Source of the DNA: Pseudoduganella umbonata
GTDB taxonomy: Bacteria > Pseudomonadota > Gammaproteobacteria > Burkholderiales > Burkholderiaceae_D
Assembly (NCBI RefSeq): GCF_014192225.1
Contig: NZ_JACHXS010000016.1
Location: forward strand, 62,001-126,000
Reading direction: 5' to 3'
DNA: 64,000 bases
This document shows, piece after piece, positions 19,774 to 28,372 of this stretch (positions within the stretch are counted from its first letter, which is position 1; each line of letters opens with the position of its first letter). The position numbers were made by a program, and so were the translations under genes. A model generated the notes under the pieces. That model was given only the letters and a program-made list of their open reading frames with translations, had not been told where the DNA came from and did no database searches.

Positions 19774-20436
19774 ATGGCAAGAAAGCAATTTGACCTGATC
19801 GTCTTCGACTGGGATGGCACGCTGATGGACAGCACCGCCACCATCGTGAAAAGCATCCAGTCCGCGGCCAGGGACCTGGGCCTGCCGATTCCCTCGCGCG
19901 AGGCGGCGTCGCACGTGATCGGCCTGGGCCTGTCGGAAGCCATGCAGAAGGTGCTGGGGCCGGACGTGGACCCGAAATACTATCCGCGCATGGTCGAGCG
20001 CTACCGGTATCACTACCTGACCAAGGACCACGAGCTGACGCTGTTCGACGGCGTGCCGGAACTGCTTACCGAACTGAGCCAACAGGGCTATTTCCTGGCC
20101 GTGGCCACGGGCAAGAGCCGCGTGGGCCTGAACCGCGCGCTGAACGCGGCGAAGCTGCTGTCGACGTTCCACGCCACGCGCTGCGCCGACGAAACGTTTT
20201 CCAAGCCGCATCCGGCCATGCTGCAGGAACTCACGCGCGAGCTGGGCCAGGACCTGCGGCGCACCGTGATGATCGGCGACACCACGCACGACCTGATGAT
20301 GGCGCAGAACGCCGGATCGGCCGGCATCGCCGTCGAGTATGGCGCGCACCCGGTCGACCAGCTGCACGCGTGCCGCCCGGTCTTCTCGGCGAAGAACGTG
20401 CCGGAACTGCATCAGTGGCTGAACGCCAACGCCTGA
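19774..20436 (+). CDS. HAD-superfamily phosphatase, phosphoglycolate phosphatase-like
   Basis: 220 residues. HAD motif I is D-W-D-G-T-L-M-D near residue 11 (nucleophile and acid/base aspartates), motif II T-G-K-S, the motif III lysine is in S-K-P-H-P, and motif IV G-D-T-T-H-D. The cap is the small helical type between motifs I and II, as in Gph and related subfamily IA enzymes. The substrate is uncertain: phosphoglycolate, a pyrophosphate or another small phosphate ester. It sits 39 bases after rluC and 40 bases before the Rieske gene, on the same strand, so it is probably in the rluC operon. Confidence 0.88.
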   Translation: MARKQFDLIVFDWDGTLMDSTATIVKSIQSAARDLGLPIPSREAASHVIGLGLSEAMQKVLGPDVDPKYYPRMVERYRYHYLTKDHELTLFDGVPELLTELSQQGYFLAVATGKSRVGLNRALNAAKLLSTFHATRCADETFSKPHPAMLQELTRELGQDLRRTVMIGDTTHDLMMAQNAGSAGIAVEYGAHPVDQLHACRPVFSAKNVPELHQWLNANA

Positions 20437-20476
20437 TGGGCATCCACGCACACGCCAGGAAACGCGCACGCCGGCC

Positions 20477-20851
20477 ATGACCACCGATATCCTGATCTGC
20501 GCCGCGGATGCGGTGCCGGACGGCGGCAAGGGCATCCGCTTCCCCGTGCTGGCCGGTGGCGAGGCCGCCACGGCGTTCGTCATCCGGTACAGCGGCAAGG
20601 CCTATGCTTACCTGAACCGGTGCGCGCACGTGCCGATCGAGCTGGACTGGAGCGAAGGCGATTTCTTCGAATCCAGCGGCCTGTACCTGATGTGCTCCAC
20701 GCACGGTGCCGTGTATATTCCCAGCAGCGGCCAATGTGCCGGCGGCCCGTGCCGCGGCGGCCGCCTGCGGCCGGTGGCGCTGGCCGAGCGCGACGGCAAC
20801 CTGTACTGGCAACCGGACGACTACATCCGCCCTCCGAAATCCCCGTCATGA
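20477..20851 (+). CDS. Rieske-type [2Fe-2S] protein
   Basis: 124 residues, a free-standing Rieske domain. The cluster ligands are C49-x-H51 and C73-x-x-H76 (NRCAHV and MCSTHGAVY). Two extra cysteines, C87 and C92 (GQCAGGPCRGG), take the place where some Rieske proteins have a disulfide. There is no signal peptide or membrane anchor, so it is a cytoplasmic ferredoxin-like electron carrier. Its stop overlaps the next start codon (ATGA), coupling it to the S49 peptidase. The electron-transfer partner is unknown. Confidence 0.9.
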   Translation: MTTDILICAADAVPDGGKGIRFPVLAGGEAATAFVIRYSGKAYAYLNRCAHVPIELDWSEGDFFESSGLYLMCSTHGAVYIPSSGQCAGGPCRGGRLRPVALAERDGNLYWQPDDYIRPPKSPS

Positions 20852-21852
20852 GCAACGAAATCCCTGACACCCCGACCTCGCCGACGCCCGATCCGGCCCG
20901 CCCGGACACGCCGCCCATCAAATGGGAGCGCGAGGTGCTCGAAAAACTGGTGTTCGCCACCATCAAGGAACAGCGCGCCAATCGCCGCTGGAGCATCTTC
21001 TACAAGGTCGCGCTGCTGTTGCTCGTGTTCTTTGCGATCGCCAGCTATTTCGAGGTCGACGTGTTCGGCGGCGAAGGCGACGTGGGCCGCCACACGGCGC
21101 TGATCGAGATCGAAGGCGATATCGAAGCGCAGGGCAGCGGCGCGGCGGCGGTCGTCATACCCGCACTGAACAAGGCCTTCGCCGACGACGGCTCGGTGGC
21201 CGTGGTGTTGCACATCAATAGCCCGGGCGGCAGCCCCGTGCAGGCCGGCATGATCGTCGACGAGATCCGCCGCCTGCGCCAGGGCTACCCCGAAAAACCG
21301 CTGTTCGTGGTGGTGGATGAAATCTGCGCGTCGGGCGGCTACTACATCGCCTCCGCGGCCGACCGGATTTATGTAAACAAGGCCAGCATCATCGGCTCGA
21401 TCGGCGTGCTGATGGACGGCTTCGGCTTCACGGGCGCGATGGAAAAGCTGGGCGTCGAGCGGCGCCTGCTCACGGCGGGCGCCAACAAGGGCTTCATGGA
21501 CCCGTTCAGCCCGCAGTCGGACAAGCAGAAGCAGCACGCCCAGGCCATGCTCAATGAAATCCACCAGCAATTCATCGAAACCGTACGCGCCGGCCGCGGC
21601 AAGCGCCTGCACGAAACACCCGAAACCTTCTCGGGTTCGTTCTGGACCGGCGCACGGGCCATCGACATGGGCCTCGCTGACGAGCTGGGCAGTGTAGACA
21701 GCGTCGCGCGCGACGTCGTCAAGGCCGAGGACATCATCGACTACACGCAACACGAAGGCTTGCCGGAGCGGGTGCTGAAGAAATTCGGTGCCGCCGTGGG
21801 TCACGGCGCCGTAAAGGCCGCCGTGGAAGCGGGTGTGCCGGTCATCAAGTGA
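20848..21852 (+). CDS. sppA: S49-family signal peptide peptidase, SppA type
   Basis: 334 residues with one membrane segment (about 53-70) after a proline-rich cytoplasmic tail. The S49 domain carries the nucleophile S162 in C-A-S-G-G-Y-Y. The general base is probably K214 in A-G-A-N-K-G: the 52-residue spacing equals that of the Ser-Lys dyad of Bacillus SppA. The I-G-S-I-G-V motif is at about 182-187. It should degrade signal peptide remnants or misfolded membrane proteins from the periplasmic side. This is the short single-domain form, not the double-domain E. coli SppA. It overlaps the Rieske gene by four bases and ends the operon. Confidence 0.9.
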   Translation: MSNEIPDTPTSPTPDPARPDTPPIKWEREVLEKLVFATIKEQRANRRWSIFYKVALLLLVFFAIASYFEVDVFGGEGDVGRHTALIEIEGDIEAQGSGAAAVVIPALNKAFADDGSVAVVLHINSPGGSPVQAGMIVDEIRRLRQGYPEKPLFVVVDEICASGGYYIASAADRIYVNKASIIGSIGVLMDGFGFTGAMEKLGVERRLLTAGANKGFMDPFSPQSDKQKQHAQAMLNEIHQQFIETVRAGRGKRLHETPETFSGSFWTGARAIDMGLADELGSVDSVARDVVKAEDIIDYTQHEGLPERVLKKFGAAVGHGAVKAAVEAGVPVIK

Positions 21853-21899
21853 ACACAGGGAAGCTTGTCGTCGCTTGCAAAACAAAAGCGCTCGCGAGC

Positions 21900-21927
21900 T
21901 TGAAAACGACTCCAGATAGGTTATAGT
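21900..21927 (+). promoter_or_regulatory. Sigma-70-type promoter of a candidate small RNA
   Basis: TTGAAA at 21900-21905 and TATAGT at 21922-21927 with a 16-base spacer, in the gap after the S49 peptidase. The predicted start is near 21934. No coding frame on the plus strand follows closely. Confidence 0.6.
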
Positions 21928-21933
21928 AGTCCT

Positions 21934-22116
21934 GTAGTCATTGAACGGAGGGCGCAATCTTTAAAAGCACTCAACTTTCGATTGCGCGAGTTTAATCCGT
22001 AGTGTCATCCGTACCGACTCGCGTAGTGAGCTATATATCGCATCAGCGAATTGAGAGAATTAAATTCCTCACTGGTCCCTTCCGGGGCTGGAAAACAGCG
22101 GCTCTGCCGCTGTTTT
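21934..22116 (+). ncRNA. Candidate small RNA, about 183 bases
   Basis: Bounded by the promoter at 21900-21927 and a perfect 11-base-pair hairpin with a TCT loop at 22092-22116. Near the 5' end GCGCAATC (21952-21959) pairs with GATTGCGC (21980-21987), a stem-loop of 8 base pairs. There is no start codon with a Shine-Dalgarno of plausible reach. It does not obviously match 6S RNA, tmRNA or a known riboswitch from memory. A terminated leader is unlikely because the next plus-strand gene starts 470 bases beyond. Confidence 0.5.
22092..22116. terminator. Hairpin terminator, possibly bidirectional
   Basis: AAAACAGCGGC, loop TCT, GCCGCTGTTTT. The stem is perfect and the T residues are part of it. 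It would end the candidate small RNA on the plus strand and also lies downstream of the small minus-strand gene at 22206-22409. Confidence 0.75.
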
Positions 22117-22205
22117 CGTTTGGGGTCCTCCTTGTTGGGGATGCCCATGTCGTGGCCTCGTTTGCCGAGGTCGCGCTTGCCGCGCTTGCCGGAGTCTCGG
22201 TGATC

Positions 22206-22409
22206 CTAACGCCGCACTGCCTCGATCTCGCTCTGGAAACCGCCTTCGCGCAGCCATTCGTGCAAGCCTTGCGTGGTTGCCGCGAACCAGTGGTTTTGCG
22301 GCATCAATGCCGGTTCGGCGCCGGTACGGCAACGGGTCAGCAACAAGTCGGTGGCGAACCGGGCAGCGGCATGGCGGCCAACGGCGGAGCGGCATTCAAC
22401 AGTGATCAT
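22206..22409 (-). CDS. Small protein of unknown function
   Basis: 67 residues. I do not recognise a family. It is supported by a strong Shine-Dalgarno (TGGAGG, about 6 bases before ATG 22409) and coherent codon use. The protein has an N-terminal MITVECRSAVGRHAAARFATDLLL and a C-terminal QGLHEWLREGGFQSEIEAVRR, suggesting a compact soluble helical fold with no signal peptide. It ends in TAG, and the same frame then stays open for 66 more codons of basic sequence (GKRGKRDLGKRG) running into the terminator. It is isolated on the minus strand between plus-strand genes. Confidence 0.55.
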   Translation of the reverse strand: MITVECRSAVGRHAAARFATDLLLTRCRTGAEPALMPQNHWFAATTQGLHEWLREGGFQSEIEAVRR

Positions 22410-22588
22410 TACGGCCTCCAGGTGAACGTATCGGGATCTCGGATACTTTCTTAACGATAGGGTAGGAAGATTGGCTGCTGTTCAGCAAATTCCTACATGA
22501 GTCTCAGTGTAGCCATGGCGATGAAACGCAACTTGACATTCCTCAACGGCAAAGCGTTTGCGCCTTGCAATCCGGTAGAATGCCGCCC

Positions 22589-23305
22589 ATGAGCAAATTA
22601 TCGCTGGATCGCATCCTCCAATCCCAGGGTTTCGGCACCCGCAAATACTGCCGCGCACTGATCGAAGATGGCGAAGTGGCCGTCAACGGCACCATCGTCG
22701 ACAGCTACAAGAGCGCCATTGAAACGGACGGCCTCGTCCTGACCGTCTTCGACGAGGAATGGCGTTATCGCGAACACGTCTATATCGCGCTGTACAAGCC
22801 GGCCGGCTATGAATGCTCGCGCAAGCCCAGCCATCATCCCGGCGTGCTGACCTTGCTGCCCGAACAGTTCACCTGGCGCGAAGTGCAGCCGGTGGGCCGC
22901 CTCGACCACGACACCACCGGCCTGCTGCTGATTTCCGACGACGGCCCGTTCATCCATGCCCAATCCTCGCCGAAGCGCCACGTGCCGAAGGTGTACCAGG
23001 CCACGACCGCCGAGCCCGTGACGGAGGCGCTGGTGGCGCACATGCTGTCCGGCGTGCAGCTGCACGACGAACCGGCGCCGCTGGCGGCACTGGTATGCGA
23101 GCGGAGAGGCGACAACCAGCTCGAGATCGTGCTGGAGCAGGGCAAGTACCACCAGGTAAAGCGGATGCTCGCTGCCGCCGGGAATCATTGCAGCACGCTG
23201 CACCGGTCGGCCATCGGCGGATTGCAGCTGGCCGACCTGGGCCTGAATGAAGGGGAGTGGTGCTTCCTGGAAGAAGAACAGCTGGCGCTGCTGGCGCCGG
23301 CCTAA
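22589..23305 (+). CDS. Small-subunit-type pseudouridine synthase, RsuA family
   Basis: 238 residues. An S4 domain (about 3-50, LSLDRILQSQGFGTRKYCRALIEDGEVAVNG) is followed by an RsuA/RluB/E/F-type catalytic domain with catalytic aspartate in G-R-L-D-H-D-T-T-G-L-L-L and K-Y-H-Q-V-K-R-M. The best guess is 16S rRNA pseudouridine-516 synthase (RsuA), but RluE or RluF type cannot be excluded by eye. Two ATGs are possible, 22580 and 22589. A -10-like TAGAAT at 22576-22581 ends 7 bases before the second one, so that start may be leaderless; there is no Shine-Dalgarno. Confidence 0.88.
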   Translation: MSKLSLDRILQSQGFGTRKYCRALIEDGEVAVNGTIVDSYKSAIETDGLVLTVFDEEWRYREHVYIALYKPAGYECSRKPSHHPGVLTLLPEQFTWREVQPVGRLDHDTTGLLLISDDGPFIHAQSSPKRHVPKVYQATTAEPVTEALVAHMLSGVQLHDEPAPLAALVCERRGDNQLEIVLEQGKYHQVKRMLAAAGNHCSTLHRSAIGGLQLADLGLNEGEWCFLEEEQLALLAPA

Positions 23306-23518
23306 GAAATCCCGCTGCCCCGCGACGGCCGGACGCGAAGTTGGCGTTCGGGCGTAGCTCGCGGCACTCCTTTCGGGCGTGCTACAGTTTATGCGGGGAT
23401 GGACCGGCGCCGGCCGCCGGCATATCGGACCGGGTGCCGCCGAAAGTCCAGGCCGTGGCCACGTCGAGTGCAGTGAATCATCCCTGGTTCATTCCTACCC
23501 ATTGAAGAGAGTAATTGC

Positions 23519-24361
23519 ATGATTTCCATTGGTGAAAAAATTAACGTTGGCAACGAGCTGCCGTTCGTCCTTTTTGGCGGGATCAACGTGCTTGAATCGG
23601 AAGACCTGGCACTGCGCGCGTGCGAAGCGTACACGCGTGTCTGCGCCAAGCTCGACATCCCCTACGTTTTCAAGGCGAGCTTCGACAAGGCGAACCGTTC
23701 GTCAATCCATTCGTATCGCGGACCCGGGCTGGAAGAAGGGCTGCGCATCTTCCAGAAGGTGAAGGCTGAATTCGGCGTGCCCGTGATTACGGACGTGCAC
23801 GAGCCGTGGCAGGCCCAGCCTGTTGGCGAAGTGGTCGATGTGCTGCAACTGCCCGCATTCCTGGCCCGGCAGACCGACCTGGTGGTGGCACTGGCCCGTA
23901 CCGGTCGCGTGATCAATATCAAGAAGCCACAATTCCTGAGCCCGTCCCAACTGGTCCACGTGGTCGAGAAGTTCCGCGAAGCGGGCAACGACCGCATCAT
24001 CCTGTGCGACCGCGGCACTGCGTTCGGCTACGACAACCTGGTGGTGGACATGCTGGGCTTCGGCGTCATGAAAAAGGCCAGCGGTAACCTGCCGGTGATC
24101 TTCGACGTCACGCATGCCCTGCAGCAGCGCGATCCGGGCGGCGCGGCTTCCGGTGGCCGGCGGCAACAGGTGGTCGACCTGGCCCGTGCCGGCATGGCGG
24201 TGGGACTGGCAGGCCTGTTCCTGGAAGCGCACCCGGACCCGGATGCCGCATTGTGCGACGGCCCCAGCGCACTGCCGCTGGCGCAGCTCGAGCCTTTCCT
24301 GACCCAGATGAAGCGCCTGGACGAACTGGTCAAGTCCTTCGATCCATTGCTGATTGCATAA
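23519..24361 (+). CDS. kdsA: 3-deoxy-D-manno-octulosonate 8-phosphate synthase KdsA
   Basis: 280 residues, full length. It condenses phosphoenolpyruvate with arabinose 5-phosphate to make Kdo-8-phosphate for lipopolysaccharide inner core. Seen: FKASFDKANRSS near residue 50, I-T-D-V-H-E, the I-K-K-P-Q-F-L motif, R-G-T-A-F-G-Y, and the C-terminal D-G-P-S-A-L-P-L. Shine-Dalgarno GAAGAGAG lies before the ATG. In many betaproteobacteria kdsA sits between pyrG and eno; here it stands alone, converging on the accessory surface-glycan region. Confidence 0.96.
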   Translation: MISIGEKINVGNELPFVLFGGINVLESEDLALRACEAYTRVCAKLDIPYVFKASFDKANRSSIHSYRGPGLEEGLRIFQKVKAEFGVPVITDVHEPWQAQPVGEVVDVLQLPAFLARQTDLVVALARTGRVINIKKPQFLSPSQLVHVVEKFREAGNDRIILCDRGTAFGYDNLVVDMLGFGVMKKASGNLPVIFDVTHALQQRDPGGAASGGRRQQVVDLARAGMAVGLAGLFLEAHPDPDAALCDGPSALPLAQLEPFLTQMKRLDELVKSFDPLLIA

Positions 24362-24499
24362 GAGCTGAAACGCTGCCAGGAGTTTCGTCAGCTCGGCGCG
24401 CGGGAGCGGCCTGCCTCTGGTATACACTGGTTGAGCGTGCGCATGGTGCCCCGGTCAAATCTGCAACGTGGAGGATCAAGTGCGCTTGAATTGCCTGGT

Positions 24500-24522
24500 G
24501 GCCCGCGCTCGTGCCGCGGGCC
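24500..24522. terminator. GC-rich hairpin between convergent genes
   Basis: GGCCCGCG, 7-base loop, CGCGGGCC. It lies between kdsA and the convergent dioxygenase gene. It has no T-run on either side, so intrinsic termination is uncertain. Confidence 0.4.
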
Positions 24523-24528
24523 TGGGCG

Positions 24529-25587
24529 TTACGGCCGAAGCTTGCGCCGCTCCTTGCGGCCGTGTTGCAGGTAGTGGTGCGCAGGATCCACCCCGGCAGC
24601 CGCTACGTCCGGATTGGCCAGCAGGTACAAGGCCGGATCGAAATTGTCTTCGTCTTTCCATTGCAACTGATCGGGAGACGTCGCCTCGATGAAGCGCTGG
24701 GGAATCCGGTGGCCGGCCACTTGGTTCGGAATCACTTCACCGGTAACGATGTTCTTCAGCGTGCGGAACGCGATGCTGCCGTAGAACGGATCGGACATCA
24801 TCGGCGTGTAATAAGCGCAGTCCTCGAAGAAGTAGTGCGTCACCTGCGACCAGCGGGTGCGTTGTGGGTCCAGTTGCTTGGTGCCGCCATGCATCAGGTT
24901 CGCTGCCCAGATCAGCGCCTGTCCCTTCTTCGCATGGAAGTAATCCGGTTTTGCTTCGTGCGCCTCCACCAGATCCCGCCACATTGCTTCGTAGATCGCC
25001 TGGGATTTCGTCCCTTCCAGCTCGGCGATGCACTTGCCGATATGCTCGTTCGTATAGATGGGCCAACGGTGGCTGCCGGGGAAGTAGACCAGCGCGCCAT
25101 TGGTTTCATCGATATCTTCCATGGCCACCCACACGCCGCACATAAAGCGTTCCGGGCTGGAGCTGAAATGGATCGAGTCCGTGTGGAAGTGCTGCTGGGT
25201 GCCGACCGGGAAATTCAGCGTCTGGAAGGGCCAGGCCTGGCGGCCGTAGAGTTGCGACAGCAGGGCGAGGATTTTCTCGTTGCAGGCGATGCGTTTTACG
25301 TTCTCGTCAAAGGCCCAGGCATCCTGGACGCGCAGGCTGATGCCGGCCTTGTGGCCCTCTGCGCGCCAGCCGTCGAAGTCGTAGTAGCTGTGCAGATCCT
25401 GCTTGACCGACTCTGCCATCTGGTCGAAATCGGCATCGGGGAAGTCGAGTACTGCGTAGCCTTTTACTGCAAGTTCGAAGGCGATGCGGCGGGTTTCCGG
25501 GGCGATGGATTCGTCGAAGATGCGGGCGAAGAAGGGGGATTCGACGTGGGGGACGCCGGGGAGGGAATTGTGGAAATTGACGGACAT
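24529..25587 (-). CDS. Phytanoyl-CoA dioxygenase family protein
   Basis: 352 residues from the ATG at 25587; the frame is open further upstream, but that part is AT-rich and unlike the family. A PhyH-type Fe(II)/2-oxoglutarate oxygenase core is seen: H-x-D in QQHFHTDSIHF, the distal histidine in NLMHGGTKQ and an arginine shortly after (QRTRWSQ). Residues 315-352 form a separate tail, FDPALYLLANPDV then DPAHHYLQHG. I recall this short module from glycosyltransferases and capsule-type proteins, which links the enzyme to the glycan genes that follow. The substrate is unknown; hydroxylation of a sugar-linked acyl group is one possibility. Confidence 0.85.
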   Translation of the reverse strand: MSVNFHNSLPGVPHVESPFFARIFDESIAPETRRIAFELAVKGYAVLDFPDADFDQMAESVKQDLHSYYDFDGWRAEGHKAGISLRVQDAWAFDENVKRIACNEKILALLSQLYGRQAWPFQTLNFPVGTQQHFHTDSIHFSSSPERFMCGVWVAMEDIDETNGALVYFPGSHRWPIYTNEHIGKCIAELEGTKSQAIYEAMWRDLVEAHEAKPDYFHAKKGQALIWAANLMHGGTKQLDPQRTRWSQVTHYFFEDCAYYTPMMSDPFYGSIAFRTLKNIVTGEVIPNQVAGHRIPQRFIEATSPDQLQWKDEDNFDPALYLLANPDVAAAGVDPAHHYLQHGRKERRKLRP

Positions 25588-26225
25588 TTGATCTTTTAGG
25601 TATAAATAGCAGATGTTACGTGAAACTTTGCCAACTGAAAACCCGTCACTGAACTGTGAATTTTGAACTTCGAACTTTCCATCGCAAAGGAGGATTATCA
25701 ACTAGTCTATTCAAATAATCTGAACTCGGAAACCTATTCTACCTGTTTGCCTTAGTGACACCAAAGGTGATGTAGGGCGATCATAGGGATTGTCAATCTG
25801 CAATATTTACGACGTTATCCTTTCGCTAACTGTAACAACTTATATTTCCGTGCTGTGTAGGCTCGGGATCGCTTATACCGTAACAGGGGCTTTGCCAGTA
25901 GTCCAGCGACTGAAGTGGACAAGCCTTTAGGTTCTAATGGGGGGATTGCGACAATCGTCCATTGTAGGGAGGCAGATCGCGATCGCCGGCATAGATTGCA
26001 AACGTCCTCTAGAGATACAGCATAGTTAATTTCTTGTACAACGTAACAATATTTTTCTTGAAGCAATCTTTTTTTGTCTTGAATTCTGGTACGATTACGT
26101 TCTGTTGAAAGAATAACTATCTGAATTTTGTACTGAAAAAAATTCCTGATAGTAAGTTTTAGTTTTCTTAACAGCCTAATTCGCTCAATAAATTTTTAGA
26201 AACTTAACGAAATTTTATAAATGAT
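25588..26225. other. AT-rich intergenic region at the island edge
   Basis: 638 bases, much richer in A and T than the flanking core genes. It separates the divergent dioxygenase and FkbH-type genes and must hold both promoters. TTGAAA and TATCTG-type hexamers occur near 26105-26122, but none has a convincing partner at the right spacing. A minus-strand open frame at 25815-26066 lacks a ribosome site and similarity and is not called. Confidence 0.45.
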
Positions 26226-28052
26226 ATGAGAACTGCTGATTTTTTGTTTCCAAAAGACTTACAGGTAAGTGATGTAAGGTTCCGTCGGGTTTTGGTTATA
26301 GGCTCATGCCTTTCACGGACTTATGTTTTAAAAATGCGAGAGCGCTTTCCAGATGTTGTCTATGATTACGATCTATTTAATAATGCATCAGATTTACAGA
26401 GTCGAACAGACGAGCAATTGCAACAGTACGACTATCAGTATATACAAATTCCTTTGAGAAGTGTTCTTACCGACGCGGTCGTGCGCATAGCGGACAATGA
26501 TAAGTCAGAAACACCGGCAGATTGGCTTGAGTTGGGTATGCGTAATATTGATGCAATGCTTGAGAAGGCGACAGCGTATAATAGGCAGACAGGACTATTA
26601 ACTCTGGTGGCGAACTTTATAGTCCCCCAAGGAAGATTAGCCCCTAGCTTATCTGATTTCGGGGCTGACAATGATATCGTTGAAGTTGTCCGAAGCTTAA
26701 ATAAATATTTGGCAAGCGAGATAGGTAAACTTCGGAATGCCTATATAGCTGACGTGGATATGATAGCCAACTCAATTGGGAAGAAATACTTCTTAGACGA
26801 TTCGATTGTTTTTTCCACGCACGGAGCCTTGTTCTATACCGACTGGTCCGGGCATGAACGCTATCCTAGCTGGACGGCACCGGTTAAGGGGCGAATCGAG
26901 GATATTCCAAACTTGGGGGAAACCTATGAAAATAAAAATGACGAGTTCTTCGATGCGGTATTCCGACAGATGGACGCAATCTATCGCTCTGTTATGCAGA
27001 TCGATATGGTCAAGCTCGTCGTCTTTGATCTCGACAACACGTTATGGCGAGGACAGTTGGTTGAACATTATCAACCAGGAATTAAGGCACCATATTCTGA
27101 CGGATGGCCGCTCGGATTGTGGGATGCGATACATCAACTTCGTCGCCGCGGCATAATCGTTACCATTGCATCAAAAAATGACGAAGAGCTAGTCAAAAAG
27201 AAATGGGATGACGCTGTTCAGCCACCGTTCATAAAATATTCGGATTTCTTAAGTCCGAAGATCAGTTGGCGTCCAAAAGCTGAAGGAATACAAGAATTAT
27301 TGGAAGAGTTTTCGCTCACGCCAAAGAGTGTAGTATTCGTGGATGATAACCCTGTTGAGCGAGATTTTGTCAAAGCTGCTTTTCCAGATATTCGGACGAT
27401 TGGATCAGACCCGTTTGTCGTTCGCAGAATACTAATGTGGTCCCCGGAGACGCAGATCGCCCGGAGAAGTTCCGAATCTTTACGCAGAGAGGATATGCTT
27501 AAAGCTAAGATTGATCGAAAAGCGATATCAGCAAAGTTGTCCAGGGAAGAATTTTTGCAAACTCTAGAATTGAAGGTTTGCATAAGTATAGTGGAAAATG
27601 TATCACATAAGCTGTTTTCTCGTACATTTGAGCTTGTTAACAAAACAAATCAGTTTAATACAACAGGGAAAAGATGGGCATTAGATGAGTATAATAAATA
27701 TTTTTCTGCTGGCGGAATTATATTTGCTTTCTCCGTAGTCGATAAATTTTCCGATTACGGTAGCGTTGGGGCTGTTTTTGTTCGCGAGGGGCAAATAGAT
27801 CAATTTGTTATGAGTTGCCGTACGCTTGGGTTAGACGTAGAGCTTTCAATTATCGATCACATCGCCAAAATGCTGCGCGAGAAGAAAGTCATGGATTTAA
27901 GTGCAGTACTGGTAGAAACTGAATCAAACAACCCTTGTCGTACTGTATTTGCGCGAGCAGGGTTCGATAAAACCGAATGTGGAAACTTTATTCTTCGAGC
28001 GGGCAGGAATACAGTAAGTGTTAGTCACATTTCTGTTACTCAAGAGCATTAA
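26226..28052 (+). CDS. FkbH-type HAD protein with N-terminal SGNH-like domain
   Basis: 608 residues. Residues 1-230 look like a GDSL/SGNH-type domain (VIGSCLSRTY at 23-32, later a histidine in FSTHGALFYTDWSGH). Residues 262-400 are an FkbH-like HAD domain with D268-L-D270-N-T-L-W and later FVDDNPVERD. The C-terminal 190 residues resemble the GNAT-like part of FkbH proteins (N-K-T-N-Q-F-N, FSVVDKFSDYGSVG, R-A-G-F). FkbH proteins load glyceryl or other short acyl groups onto carriers. Here, next to an AlgX-like gene and glycosyltransferases, an acyl decoration of a surface glycan is plausible. Codon use is AT-rich, unlike the flanks. Confidence 0.85.
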   Translation: MRTADFLFPKDLQVSDVRFRRVLVIGSCLSRTYVLKMRERFPDVVYDYDLFNNASDLQSRTDEQLQQYDYQYIQIPLRSVLTDAVVRIADNDKSETPADWLELGMRNIDAMLEKATAYNRQTGLLTLVANFIVPQGRLAPSLSDFGADNDIVEVVRSLNKYLASEIGKLRNAYIADVDMIANSIGKKYFLDDSIVFSTHGALFYTDWSGHERYPSWTAPVKGRIEDIPNLGETYENKNDEFFDAVFRQMDAIYRSVMQIDMVKLVVFDLDNTLWRGQLVEHYQPGIKAPYSDGWPLGLWDAIHQLRRRGIIVTIASKNDEELVKKKWDDAVQPPFIKYSDFLSPKISWRPKAEGIQELLEEFSLTPKSVVFVDDNPVERDFVKAAFPDIRTIGSDPFVVRRILMWSPETQIARRSSESLRREDMLKAKIDRKAISAKLSREEFLQTLELKVCISIVENVSHKLFSRTFELVNKTNQFNTTGKRWALDEYNKYFSAGGIIFAFSVVDKFSDYGSVGAVFVREGQIDQFVMSCRTLGLDVELSIIDHIAKMLREKKVMDLSAVLVETESNNPCRTVFARAGFDKTECGNFILRAGRNTVSVSHISVTQEH

Positions 28053-28372
28053 GTGGAAGGCGCATTGCAAATCGTTCGATATGTTTTCCAGTCATACAGA
28101 CGAATCTGTGCTGCGAAGAGAACTCGCTTGCACATAAATTAATGACAATGGTATTGTCAAATGCACTTGGAAGGCTACTATCAAGTGCATTTTGTAAGCG
28201 GTCATTCAAGTGTTGGTTACTCCTGCCATTTCAGGCAACCCATATATTTCGCTTATTCTCCCGCTCTAGGTGTGAGGGAAGCTTTTTTATGAGGTATCTT
28301 CTAATCCTTCCTCTTGCATTTTGAGGTTTCGTACTATATTTATTAATGGTGCACTATTTGTTAGGAGTTTCA
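28053..28372. other. AT-rich gap with inverted repeats
   Basis: 320 bases with no convincing gene. It contains TGACAAT-GGT-ATTGTCA at 28143-28159 and directly after it a 9-base-pair hairpin at 28161-28190. A Shine-Dalgarno TTAGGAG lies at its right end for the next gene. Confidence 0.5.
28161..28190 (+). terminator. Probable terminator after the FkbH-type gene
   Basis: ATGCACTTG and CAAGTGCAT enclose a 12-base loop and are followed by TTTTGT on the plus strand, about 110 bases past the stop. Confidence 0.55.

Noticed and set aside
21934..22116. 6S RNA or tmRNA
   Set aside because: The length suits 6S RNA, but I cannot fold the ends into the long closing stem with a central bubble, and no tRNA-like end is present.
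25815..26066. 83-codon minus-strand frame in the AT-rich gap
   Set aside because: No Shine-Dalgarno, no recognisable domain, and chance frames of this size are expected in such sequence.
28142..28324. 60-codon frame between the FkbH-type and AlgX-like genes
   Set aside because: It overlaps the probable terminator and lacks a ribosome site.
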